Of a DNA stretch of 64,000 bases, positions 11,604 to 22,802 are shown piece by piece. Source of the stretch: Anaeramoeba flamelloides (lineage: Eukaryota; Metamonada; Anaeramoebidae); contig JANTQA010000047.1 of the NCBI GenBank assembly GCA_027625915.1, positions 16,492,001 to 16,556,000 on the forward strand. The letters run 5' to 3'. A program made the translations under genes and the position numbers. How positions within the stretch are numbered: the first letter of the stretch is position 1; the number at the start of each line of letters is the position of its first letter. The notes under the pieces were generated by a model. The model saw only the letters and a list, made by a program, of their open reading frames with translations. It was not told the origin of the DNA and made no database searches.

Positions 11604-13194
11604 ATTAAAAAGAAAATGGAAAAAAAAAAAAATGATTTAAGCAAAGTCCAAAATCCTTTTAAAATTGAAAGTAAAAAAATTTCTTGTTATCCTTTTCTTG
11701 TTCTTCTCTTGTTCAGCTATTTTTAGAAAAAATATCAAGAAAAAAACAACAAAACAAATGAACAATAATGTAAAAAGCTTTATTTTCAAAACAGGTTAAT
11801 TAAAGTATGTATCTGAATTTTTTAAATCCTTTTTCACTAATTTACTGTTTATGTAATTTAGAATTTTCTATTCTTTTGTATTGCTTTTCAAGACTGACTA
11901 ATTCTTTGTCAAAAAGGCACTAGCCTGTTATTTTGTCTTTAAAAATCAGAAAATATGATTAGCAATGAAAACTGAGTAATCAATTCGCAAATCTTTTTTT
12001 TCTTAAAGTAAATAGACAAAAGACTTGATTTTCTCGTTATAAATCTTAATTTTTTAAGGTTTTTTTATTATCCAAAGTATTTTACCAAGAAGTAAGTTTC
12101 AAAAATGAGGTAAAGTTTAAAATAATTCAACAAACCTGAAAGTAACTAAAAGACGAATTTATTAACAATAAATAGGAATTTTTTTTCAAAATTCAAAATG
12201 ATCAAGAATTGAAAATTTGTTATTTTGGTATCGTGGATAAATTTTTAGAAGAGAGAATCATTTTTCTTTTAAAAAGAAAAATTAGTTTCGTTTACCGGTT
12301 TGTGATTAGTTAAAAACTAAAAAATTATGATCTATCCATTTCAAAAAAAATTTTCACTTGGAAAATATTAAACAAATTGATTTTAATTGTAAAATGGGAG
12401 TAAAAGTTGTCCTTTTCATTTTTTTTTTTTTTGCAGATTTTTAATCATCATTTTAAAACAAAAATAAGTTCAAAAATAGGTTTGATTAATTGAATTTATA
12501 AAAAAATCCAAAACACCAAAAGAAACTAAATTTTATGTAGATTCAATTTTCCAAATTTTTATTTAATAGTAAACTAGTAAAATTTGCTTTTTTTGGATTT
12601 TTTGGCTATTATCTTTTTTCTATGTTGTAAAATTGGCTATAAAGGTTTAGCAACAAGTACTAATCAAGTTTTAACCATTTCTGGAAATGATATCTATATT
12701 GATCAGTAAATAATAAGTAAAAAAATATTTCAAAAGTAAACTTTTTACTAACGTTTTCTATTAAAACTGATTTCACAATTTTTTTCAATTTTGTTACTTT
12801 TCTTTGCAATGTTAATTTTTTTTTAATTCAATCTTTACATATCATGAAAGCAATGATCCCAAAACATACGAATGACGCCCCCCTCTTTCAGGAAGGGGTG
12901 CTTATTCAAATAAAGGATCAAAACACACAACTATTAATTTGAATTGAAAGGCTAATTTTTAGTCATAAGATTAATCAAAGTTTGTAATCTTGAAATCTAT
13001 CGAGACATCAAATACCTTTCCGTCCATTTAGTTAAATTAATTAAAGAAATGATAGAGATTAAAAATTACCATTTAAAAGTAATTTAACTGGAGAGAAAAA
13101 GAAAAGAGATTTGTTTGTATATAATCCACAAAAATATATCAAGACCATAGATATTGGAATTAAAGTGTATATTTTTCTATAAATTAACAAATGT
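11604..13194. other. Intergenic; two short coding-like islands only
   Basis: Upstream flank of the CoA-transferase gene, then A/T-rich DNA. Two short plus-strand stretches stand out for codon-like composition. One is 12644-12709, in a frame open from 12581, containing VLTISGNDIYIDQ and a GTAAAT donor-like site. The other is 12844-12942, ATG start, with the GC-richer block NDAPLFQEGVLIQIKD. Neither is long enough to name or to exclude chance. Nothing else is seen. Confidence 0.3.
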
Positions 13195-13610
13195 TGTTGG
13201 CAAAATAATGTGTGTCGAAAAATTTTATTTGTATTTCAAAATAATAAATGTGTTTTTTCATTATAGAGGGCCAATATATTAACTAATCAAAGAAAAGGAC
13301 AATAAAGTCAAAGTTAATATGGCCATTCTTTCTGAAAGTTCTCTTATTAAAAAAGAAATTCTAAAAATAAAGGATCAAATTATAAAATTTATCTCTAAAA
13401 GTAGAGCAATTTTTTGATAAAATTGTTTATCATTAAAAAAACCAAAAAATTTCAAAAAAATTGAGAAAATTATGAAAAATTTTCAACAAATTGCATTACT
13501 AATTTAAATTTTACTTTAAAGTCTCAAGAAATTGACCTTCAAAATTAATTTCAACTTAGGTATAATACTGGTCAGTGAATTGGATATAGTCTTGGAACAA
13601 GAAGTATTTA
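13195..13610. repeat. Dispersed repeat, partner at 54880-55290
   Basis: By eye this segment runs collinearly with 54880-55290. Shared landmarks in the same order are ATTTCAAAATAA, AACTAATCAAAG/AACCGATCAAAG, AAAGTTCT.TTATT, AAGGATCAAATT and TTGGAACAAGAAG. It does not code for anything recognisable and has no terminal inverted repeats I can define. Probably an old mobile-element or duplicated fragment. Confidence 0.5.
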
Positions 13611-15820
13611 AAACATGGATGATATTTTGAAACATGGATTAAAGTCCTTGGGCGCTAATTATTTTGAGCAATGTAGTAAATAACAATCAAGATTTATCCC
13701 AGATTTCCTTTAGGAATATATTATCTTTATATTGTAGTAATTGTATATTTTTTTGGAAATAAAAAAAAGTAAATTAAAACATCTTTAAATAAATGTTGGT
13801 CACCAATGGATTTGTAATTAACAATTAAAAGGTGATAATTTTGCTTTTAGTTGAATTGATTATGAACTTTAATCAAGATTTACAATTAATTTTTGTTTTA
13901 GAAAAATGCTATTTTTATTGTATCTATTTTTTATTCTATTTTAGTAATCAAACTTCCCAATTACTTAAAAAATAGATCGAAGAAGATATATCTTCAAATT
14001 TTATTAAAAACCAATAAAAAAAAAGAACCATTTGAAAAATTGACCAATTTCAAAGATATTTACCACATCATATATTTCTCAAAAATCCCATTAATTCTTA
14101 CCAACCCAATCTCTAAATAATGGAGAATAGTCAAATTAAAGGATTATTTTTTTTTTCAATTCTATCTTTAAAAAATTCAACCTAGCGCTTTAATTTTTTT
14201 TAATAGAATTCAACCTTTAAAATAATTAATAAATAGCAATATTTCAAATCAGTTTGTATGTGATTCTAGTTACCATCTGATTAATAATCGATAATAAATA
14301 TCAAACTTTAGCTAATTTACAAATCCCAATCAAAAAATAAAACCCCTTTCAATAATTAAAGTTCTTAAAACTTAGAAAAAAGGAATAAAAGAATGTTCTC
14401 CAATTTGAAATTTTTCTTTCTTAAAAGATCATCATATTTTTTTTAACATTAATTCCCAACCCGGGTATGAAAAATGTTTACAAAATTATAACAAAATTCT
14501 TTCAGGTTATAAAAAATAATACTTCAAAAAATTAAATTTTCACAATTAAAAAATAATTTCTAATAATATAAAATCATATGAAGCTAGTTTGAAATTTTTT
14601 TATATATAATAAAAATGTAGTATTCTTGGTTTTATATAAATTTTTTTCATAAATTATTAATATTCTAATTAAATAATTACAATGATAACCAATTTTGAAA
14701 TGAACCATATAACAAAGATCCAATATTTAGCTATTATTTGGTATAAAATTCAATAGATAAATAATTATTTAATTGTTTTAAAAAATCTTATTTAATCAAC
14801 TTCCAGAAGAAATTATGAATTAGAATCATCCACTAAAAACAACTTTAAAAAATATATTTTATAAATAATAATACATCAAGAAAAAAAAAATAAAGTTTTT
14901 TATCCATACCAATAAATCATTCATTTTCGAAAAAGCTTGAGGAGTTAGAGAAAAAAAAATGTATTTGTAATTTTTTTTTGAAAAATTTTTTAACAAGTTT
15001 TAGCGAGTCAAATGTTTTGATTATTATCTAATTTTATTTGAATTTTTCTATTTGAAACAACATACTTTACCCAATACCAAATGTTTCGAATATAAACACC
15101 ATTCAAAAATTGTGAAATATCTAGAATAACTAATTAATATATATATATATATATATATATACCCTTTAGAATTCAAGACAACTGATAATTAAATCTAATA
15201 TGTAATAAACTTTTAAATTATTGTAAATATATCAAAACCTGATATTTTAAAAATTAAAAAAAAATTAAACCACAAATTAAAAAAAAGTTCGTCACAATTC
15301 TAAAAATGAGCATTACATATTCTTTATTACTGAACTTTTACTGAAAAAAACATCAAAAAGCAAGAAATTTTTTTTATTAATAAAAAAAAATTCATTTTAA
15401 AATACTTTCAGAGTCTCAATTTTCTTAGTTACTATTTGTATTTTAGAAGATCTTTTTTTATTTCAACATGATCTTTTGCAAATAAAAAAAAAAAAGAAAT
15501 CGAAAAAAAAAAAAAAAAAAAAAAACAAACATTTGCACAATTTGAAAAAGAAGGAAAAAATGAAACAAAAAGAAAAAAGAAATCAAAAAAAAAAAAAAAA
15601 AGAATAAAAAAAAAGAAAAGAAAAGAAATACAAAAATATAAAAAGGAAAAACAAAAATTTGAACAATTAGAAAAAAAGGATTTGATCTAAATATTTGTAA
15701 TATTTTTTTAATAAGAATACGGGAATTAACTCTCAAAAAACTCTATTAGGTATTATTAAATGAGTGAAAATCTTTGAAATCTAGTTTATTTTTGGTAAAA
15801 AGATGTAGAATACCGAATTA

Positions 15821-15852
<32 letters not shown>

Positions 15853-16335
15853 TGAATTGTTATTTTTCAAAAATCAAAATAATTTTCAATTTGAGTGGTA
15901 TTATATTATTTTAACAATTCAAACTGTTTTTTTTATATTAAAAAAAAATTAAAAATTTCGTTTGTATATAATTATAATTCAAAAAAATCTAAATAAACAA
16001 AATAATGGTAGACAATTATTTAATTCTAATTTATTATAAAAAAATTGAAAATTGGATTATTTAAAGCTTAGATTGGAAAAAAATTACATATAAGTTAGAT
16101 AAATATCAATTTTGAAATAAAAATTTTTATTTACTAATAATCTCGGATTAATTCATACATTACTAAAGAATATGAAATACACATAAATAATCTAATTCTT
16201 ATTTATCAAATCATATTCAAAATTAAAGAGATGGTAATTTAAGTAAATAATATATATATATATATATAACAATGGAAAAAAACCATCTCTTACATTTTTT
16301 AACAAAAATTATTAATCCCAATCAACAAACAAACA
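13611..16335. other. Intergenic A/T desert with (TA)n and poly-A tracts
   Basis: No gene seen. It has a (TA)n run at about 15136-15161, dense A tracts at 15484-15612 and 15820-15850, and another (TA)n run at 16250-16268. The minus-strand 92-codon frame across 15458-15736 is just the complement of the poly-A region (Phe/Leu only). Confidence 0.5.
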
Positions 16336-16532
16336 CAATCAGTTCCACTTATAAGGCACAAACTTTCAATGAAATTTTAGGTACAAAAAAATCTCAAATT
16401 AAGGAAGAAAAATTTGGAATTTTTTTTTTTTATTAATTATTTTGTTAGAATCTGAATTTTAGTGCCATACTTTGAGATTTTTTTGTACTTTAAATTCCGT
16501 AGTATTTTGTGTCTTAAAAGTGGAACTGGCGG
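16336..16532. mobile_element. Family A MITE copy 1, 197 bp, degenerate
   Basis: Left end CAATCAGTTCCAC then TTATAAGGCACAAACTTTC; right end AAAAGTGGAACTGGCGG followed by TA. Position for position it matches the three other ~197-bp copies (21175, 22607, 58972), including the internal GGCACAA sub-repeats, but both termini carry substitutions and the left TA is CA. It is therefore the oldest-looking copy. Non-coding and non-autonomous. Confidence 0.7.
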
Positions 16533-18302
16533 TAATAAAATAAAATGGGTAGAAAGAAGAGTTAATTACAGTAATAAAAAAATAGAAAAATAGAAAAAAG
16601 AAAAAATAAATAAATAAATATACATATCTGATGGGTTATTGGATTACAATAACTGTGAAAATCTTTTTTTCTTTTTAAATACAATTCCAGTGAAAATTTT
16701 CTTCTATATCATTTTTGTTTCTCAAATATAAAAAATAACATTTATTTATCATGATATATAATACTTCACAATAAGTCCCCGAAAGAACGAAAAATGAAAT
16801 ATCATGATTCTGGATTTATAACACAAATGTATACACACTATCCACCAATTCCAATATTTCTTGAAAAAAGGGTACATCTACTCATTAACTTGGAAGATAT
16901 CATTTTTTTATTTTTTTTTGCGAATTTGGATAATCATGGTGATTAAAAATGAGAATTTCAAAATTTTAATTCAAATAAATATTTTTAATCATCAAAATAT
17001 TTTCGAAAAATTTCAAATTAGGCTCAAATAATAAAAAAAAAAAATTGGAATTATTAATTAGAATAATTTCAGAGTATTCGTTAAAAATGCCCAAGTACAC
17101 CTATGGTTTTTTTTTTTTTTTTTTTTTTTGGGTATCAATGATATTTTTCAACGGGATAATTCAATCTTCCCAAAGAAATAAAGTTTCACTTTTTTAGTGA
17201 CACTTCGTGTCTAATACATTTCTCCTCTTATTTTTATTTTCATTTGTAACTCTATTTTTTTATATTTTACCTTTTGGTGAAAAAATTCAACATGATTTTT
17301 TTATTGTTAACATTAATAGAAGCTCAAAATGAAAAGTAAAACCACTTAAAAGAAGAAACAATTAACTATATAGAGCAATCCATTATATTATTTTTAATCT
17401 AATTAGTAATAACAATTTATACCTGTTTGATTATCAAAATAAGATTAATTTTTTTGGTGATTCTCAAAATTAAAGTAAATTTTATTTACATAATTTGACA
17501 ACAAGGATCAATCAAAGAAAAACCCCTTACCAAAGTACAATCACATAAAAAAACTGTTATTATACTTCACAACCATTCTGTCTTTAATCATTTATTTTTA
17601 CTATTATTAATAGAACTCACTTTACATTTTCAAATATAGAACCCAATTAACAAGTGTATTACAGTTCCCAATGGACTGACAAAGCAAATAAAAAACTCGA
17701 AAGAAAAGAACAAAACAAATTTAAATAAAAGAGCTGATAAGAATAAATGATTAAAGGAAAAGGTTCTTCTGTTCTTTTAATTTAAAGGCGAGTTTTTTTG
17801 TTTATAATTTAGATAAAATGTTATTGTTTTTATTCAGTAATCATTCTAAATTCCAAATTCTTTTTATTTTGCTTTTAAATATACATTATCTTTTTTTCAA
17901 TATTTTTTTTTCAATTGACAAATGATTTAACAGTTCTTGATAGTTTGTATCCAAAAACACATTGTTTTCAAATTTCCTTCTTGATAAAAACTCACCTAAT
18001 ACTTGAACAAGTTCTAATAAGTATTTTCCTTTTCTGAACTTGGTATGAGATTACATTAAACTACACTCGTGTATGTAATACTATCCTTTCGTTTTGCGGT
18101 TTGACCTTTTTCTTCTGGTTTGAGGAAGCACAGAAAAAACTAACAATAGAAATAATCTCATCAAGGTGGAAATCTAATCAAAAATACATTTTTATTTTAG
18201 ATATGTTTTTTTATGTTGCTTTTGATTAATGAAACTTGTTGAGAATATTTTCGAGAAAAAAATCTTCCATAATTTGAAAAATAATCGAAAAAATAGATTC
18301 CA
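16533..18302. other. Intergenic; dispersed repeat near 17200-17430
   Basis: About 17200-17430 aligns with 50960-51190; shared landmarks in order are TTCAACATG, AACATTAAT, AAAGTAAAA and AAAAGAAGAAA.CAATTAAC. Short open stretches at 16794-16940 (begins MKYHDSG) and 17665-17750 (begins after a TTACAG acceptor-like site) have codon-like composition but no recognisable family. I do not call them genes. Confidence 0.35.
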
Positions 18303-18425
18303 TTAAGAAATAAACCAATACACACGTACAAAAGTGGTTTCTTAATTTTTCATGCTTTTTTGATAAAATTGTGATTTTTTCATTAACTGTGGCACTTTTT
18401 TTTGCGTGTGTAAGTTTCTTTTGTC
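18303..18425. repeat. Imperfect hairpin between eS8 and its downstream flank
   Basis: The left arm contains AATACACACGTACAAAAGTG and the right arm contains CACTTTTTTTTGCGTGTGTAA, which are largely complementary. Beyond these the arms share AAGAAA/TTTCTT. The loop is about 55 nt. It lies ~190 bases beyond the eS8 stop codon, so it is either a small foldback element or a structure in the eS8 3' region. Confidence 0.5.
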
Positions 18426-18614
18426 TCTATCAAAAAAAAAAATAAACATAAAAAAAATAAAGTAAAAAGAAAAAATCTAATAAATAAAGGAGAAAGGAGG
18501 AAACTTTTCAAATTATTTTATGAGTACGATGTAATTATTATAAATTTTAGATCGTAGTTCTATATAGTTTCTTTTGAAAATTCTAGAAATTGGATTTAAT
18601 GAAAAAAAATCTAT

Positions 18615-19754
18615 TTATTTTTTTTTACGTGTTTTTAACTTGTGAACATAAAAATCAAGTTCAGCTCCTTCAAGAATATAACCATCACAGCGACCGCATT
18701 GACCTGGTCTTGAACTAATTGATGCAAATAGTTTTCCTTTTTTAAATTGATCAACAAGTTGTTTGCTGATGATGTGTCCTTCTCTTCTTTTAACTTTTTT
18801 TTGGATATATTTTTTCATTTTCTTTTTTCTTTCGTTTTTGTTTTTCCATTGTTGTCTCTATTTTTTTTTGAATTCATATATTGAATATAAATATTAGGAG
18901 TTGTGTAGTTATTTTGTTTGGTTGTTATTTGGTTTGTAATTTAGAATTGGATTCAAAAAATTAACAAAGAAAGTATTAAAAAAAAGTGTTTTCGATCATA
19001 AAAGCCAATACAAGTAAAAAAAACAAAATTATTGGGTAAAAAGAAGAGGAATTAATTAATTACGAGTTGTTTTGGTGTGGGCTCTTCTTTTTTTTCTTCA
19101 GTTTCTTTTTCTTTGCTTTCTGTTTCTTTTTCACCTTTTTTCATTTTTTTATCGCCAATGTTTTCACCATAAAATTGTTTGTACCATTGCTTGAATGGTG
19201 TGGCATCAATGACAACAATAGCTCCTTTAACAAGGGTTTTTGTTCTTACCAATTCATTGTTTGATGCATTATAAACTACATCTAAGATTCTTGTTTTTCT
19301 TGAGATGGCTTTTTATTCCATATTTTTAATTGTGTTTGTTTGAAGAGATTTATTTTTTGACAGAAATTTTCAGAAACGGGATGAACAATAAGTAAACAAC
19401 AATTTTTCGTTTTCATTTTTAATTTGTGTTGAAAAAGAATAAGGAAAGTTTTTTCAACAAAAAAAAAAAAAAAAAAAAAAGAATAAAAAAAAAACAAAAA
19501 GCAAAGAAGAAAATTAAAAAAAATTAGATCAATAAAAACAAACCTTCTGATCCCCAAGACCAATTACCAGAATCAAGACGAAGGGCTCTATATTTGGTGT
19601 TTCCACCATGTGTTCTTACTGGCCTAATTAATTTTGGCCCGAGTTTAGTATTTGCAGGTGGTCTTCCAATTCTGGCTTGTCTTTTTGATCTCCATTTCTT
19701 TCTTTTACCACCAGTTAATTTTCTTTTTTTGTCTTTTGCTCTTGAAATACCCAT
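18615..19754 (-). CDS. RPS8: Small-subunit ribosomal protein eS8, 3 exons, 232 aa
   Basis: Exons 19754-19544, 19308-19064 and 18857-18615; the introns are 235 nt (GTTTGT..AAG, phase 1) and 206 nt (GTAATT..TAG, phase 0). The joined protein follows eukaryotic eS8 throughout: [20 protein letters not shown] at the N terminus, [15 protein letters not shown] at the end of exon 1, [20 protein letters not shown] in exon 2, and [20 protein letters not shown] in exon 3. eS8 is a component of the 40S subunit. At 232 residues it is somewhat longer than the ~208 of animals. The extra length is a Lys/Glu-rich segment in the variable central region ([19 protein letters not shown]), before exon 3. Start and all junctions restore family sequence, so the model is firm. 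Confidence 0.95.
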
Positions 19755-19960
19755 TTATTGAAGAATTATTTAAATTTTATTATTCAGAAAAATAAAAAAA
19801 AATGATTCTTCAAAATGAAAGCTTCCTTCCAAAAAATCACTTGACTTTTTGAAACGTTGGTCTTTTCAAACCTTTGAAATATTTGTCTATTAATTTACAA
19901 ATTCCACAGTTCTTTTTAGTTCTTTTTCCAACAAATTCAAATTTTTTTTTAAAATTATTA

Positions 19961-20263
19961 CACTCCTCTTCCTTTTTAAGGCACATGAAAAATCAAGAAA
20001 TAAGGCACAAAAAAATCCCATTAAGGCACAAAATCAAAGTGGTCAAAATAAGGCACAATTTTTCTGTGTAAATTTCCAAGATTACTCATATGTAATATTC
20101 TATATATATCTTGAAGAAAACACTCAAACTAACTCTGTAATTATTTGGTGAAATTATATCTTGAAATTGGAGTGCCTTAAATCAAAAATTTGTGCCTTAA
20201 AGTGAACAAAATTTTTTGCCTTATTTCTTGATTTTTCATGTACCTTAAAATGGCACAGGACTG
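19961..20263. mobile_element. Family A-related element, 303 bp, TA-flanked
   Basis: Left end CACTCCTCTTCCTTTTTAAGG and right end CCTTAAAATGGCACAGGACTG (complement begins CAGTCCTGTGCCATTTTAAGG), each with an adjacent TA. The arms share the block ACATGAAAAATCAAGAAATAAGGCA. Several GGCACAA repeats lie in each arm, in opposite orientation. It has the same end type and sub-repeats as the 197-bp family but a longer, different body, so it is a sister family rather than a copy. Confidence 0.7.
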
Positions 20264-20378
20264 TATGTGAAAAATCTGTATAAAAGTAATGTTTTTTTTT
20301 TGTATTGTTGTACAATATCAACTTTTCAAACTAAAACTCAAATTGTCGGAGGAAGAAACAAGGAAATTTGCTGGTTAA

Positions 20379-20966
20379 AAGAAGGTATTTCAAAAAAAGT
20401 GGGTAATTTTTTTTGCTTTTGATAAAAAATCTTCTTTATTTGTGGTTCCATTCGTAAATTGCTAATATCAAAAATAAGAGTAAATTTATACTTATTGAAT
20501 CAATGACTTCGTTATTTATTTCAAAATATATTTATTGGAATATTTCAAAAAAAGTAAAAAAAAAAAAATTACACTTATTTTGGTGATTTTAGGTATGAAC
20601 AAATTCAATCAAAAACAGGTAATTTAATTAGCGCCAACAGTTTTTAAAACAATCAAATACAGTCCTAAGTATATTATTCTATTTGAAAATTTTACTGATA
20701 TTAAGCCTTTTCTGAAACAATTTTTTGTAGGTTAATAAAGAAAAAAAATAATCAATAATTTTTGCCTCCTAAAAATATCATATAAAATTGAGATCAGAAA
20801 ATTTTTCGATATTTTATAAAAGTAATTTCATACCTGTAAAAACAGTGAATTATTATTAAAAATAACACTTTGGCTGTGAATGATTTTATATATTTGTAGA
20901 CTTTTATGATGAATGTCTTTAAAGATATTTTAATCATAAATTTCCCAGATTTTTTGGGATTTAGTT
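20379..20966. mobile_element. Family D inverted-repeat element, ~588 bp
   Basis: The left end GGTATTTCAAAAAAAGTGGG is roughly complementary to the right end TTTCCCAGATTTTTTGGGATT. The interior is collinear with the element at 27727-28316: ATTCGTAA.TTG near the left, ATATAAAAT.GAGATCA in the middle, TAACACTTT and AAGATATTTTAA near the right. The two have almost identical lengths. No coding capacity is recognisable. Boundaries are good to a few bases only. Confidence 0.55.
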
Positions 20967-21174
20967 TATATTATATTAATTTCACCAATTTGGTTTATCT
21001 TCTATTTTTGGGAAAAATAATCATGGATATTGTTGATAATAAATCCCAGTTTTTTCTTTGAAACTGCCCATCCGATATGAAAAAATCGAAATTTTTGGAT
21101 TAAATAGTTAATAAAATTAACAAAAATTATCCTAATAAAAAATTAATGATCGATAATAATGCAAGATATTTATA

Positions 21175-21373
21175 CAGTCAGTTTCAAGTTGAAGTCACAA
21201 ACTTTCAATGAAATTTAAGGTGCAAAAAAATCTCAAATTAATGCACAATATTTGGAATTATTATTTTTAGAATCGATTTTACTAGAATCTGAATTTAGTG
21301 CGTTAATTTGAGATATTTTTTTTTTTTGCTTTAATTTTTGTTGAATTTTGTGCCTTAAAAGTGGAAATGACTA
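21175..21373. mobile_element. Family A MITE copy 2, 199 bp
   Basis: Begins CAGTCAGTTTCAAGTTGAAG after TA and ends GTGGAAATGACTA before TA. Internal landmarks shared with the other copies are ACAAACTTTCAATGAAATTT, ATCTCAAATTAA, TTTGGAATT, ACTAGAATCTGAATT, TTAATTTGAGAT and TTTTGTGCCTTAAAAGTGG. Non-coding. Confidence 0.8.
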
Positions 21374-21425
21374 TATGGTTTGGTAAGAAATATACCCAAT
21401 AACGATATTTTAAAATAGATATATC

Positions 21426-21456
<31 letters not shown>

Positions 21457-22606
21457 GGGGGGTTATTACCTTAATCATATATTTATTCTTGGATTATTAT
21501 TTGAGCAACTTTTTATGTACCAAATATATTTTGGTGAAAAGATTTTCATAAACTTCTTCCATTTTTTTCCAATCATTATTTTCTTATGGTTCATTCAATT
21601 TCTAATTCTCTATTAATTACTAGCCATTACTGAACTTTAGAATCCATGTAAATCTCTATTAAATAAATTCTAAAGAGAATGATTAAAAATACATCAACTT
21701 AGACTCTGAACCAATTTTTGAATTAAACCCTTTCTTTTCTTTCATCTTTTGTTCCAGTGCAATATCTAATACAGTATTCAATAGTGTATATAAGTTCAAA
21801 TTGATTTTGAAAGTATTTTTTTTGATTTTTTGTGGTAAATTTTAAATTATGAAGGAAATTTGATAAATTTTTTTCAATTTTTTTGAATTTTTCCAAATTT
21901 TTTTATTTTTTATGCAAAAATAATCTACCAAAAATTAACTCTATTTTTTTGAGAAAAATTTCAAATTTAATCTTTTATTTTTAGAATTTCTTTATTTATT
22001 ACAGAACTTTAAGAATTCAATTTCATATTTACTTCTGGTAGGATTATTGTCTTTATTTATCTTTTGCTGTTAAAGAATCTAGAAAATATAATAAATTAGA
22101 CTTTAAAGTCGAAACACCTATTTAGTCAAATATTATTGGGGTATTTAACAAGGGAAATTTATAATTTCCCAACCATATAAATTAAAATTTTGTCGGTTTT
22201 TTTTTTTTTACTTTTTTTTAGTTACTTTTATCAAACAAATGTTCAATAAAGTTTTTTGTAAACTTTGATTATTTTATATTTTCTATTAAGTAAGAACTTT
22301 TCATATTTTATTGTTGGTAAATATTACTTTCATGACCTACAACGCATTTAATAGCTTTAAATTAGATGGCCCAAGCAAGAATTCACTTTAATTTTTTTAA
22401 AAATTCTGGGTTTTTTTTTATTTTGAAAAAAATTTTGTTTATTAAATCCATTTTCAGTATATCAAAATTTTAAATTTACCCTGAAAAGGTTCGAGAATCA
22501 CAATTAAACTATTGTTGGTTCTATCTGAATGGTTTTAAACCATCATATAGTTTACTTTAAGTTTTTCAAGATATTTCCAAATAATTTCGATAAAACCAAC
22601 AGACTA
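21374..22606. other. Intergenic with a C9-T23-G6 tract
   Basis: At 21425-21462 a run of nine C is followed by 23 T and six G, giving complementary C and G ends around a T loop. The sequence after the G run resembles that after the G9 run at 6464. No gene is seen in the rest. Confidence 0.45.
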
Positions 22607-22802
22607 CAGTCAGTTGCACTTTTAAGGCACAAACTTCAAAGAAAATTAAGACACAATAAAAATCTAAAAATTAAAGAACAAAATTCAAATTTTAGTAAAA
22701 TAATTTGTAAAAAAATAAATTACAAATTTTGTGCCTTAATTTAATATTTTTTTGTTCCTTAAATTTAGTTGATTGTTTGTGCCTTAAATTTGAAACTGAC
22801 TG
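22607..22802. mobile_element. Family A MITE copy 3, 196 bp
   Basis: Begins CAGTCAGTTGCACTTTTAAGG after TA and ends AAATTTGAAACTGACTG before TA. The body keeps the GGCACAA / TTGTGCC sub-repeats in inverted orientation (left at ~22626, right at ~22731 and ~22779). The predicted short frames on both strands here (22529-22744 and 22692-22934) are artefacts of the element. Confidence 0.82.

Noticed and set aside
15458-15736. 92-codon minus-strand open frame
   Set aside because: It is the complement of poly-A tracts, encoding almost only Phe and Leu. No family features.
17101-17130. ATG with a short MPKYTYG frame running into a long T tract, as a first exon
   Set aside because: The only donor candidate would be inside the T run, and no matching downstream exon is visible.
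19874-20071. 65-codon frame containing repeated RHK
   Set aside because: It arises from the GGCACAA sub-repeats of the 303-bp MITE, not from a gene.
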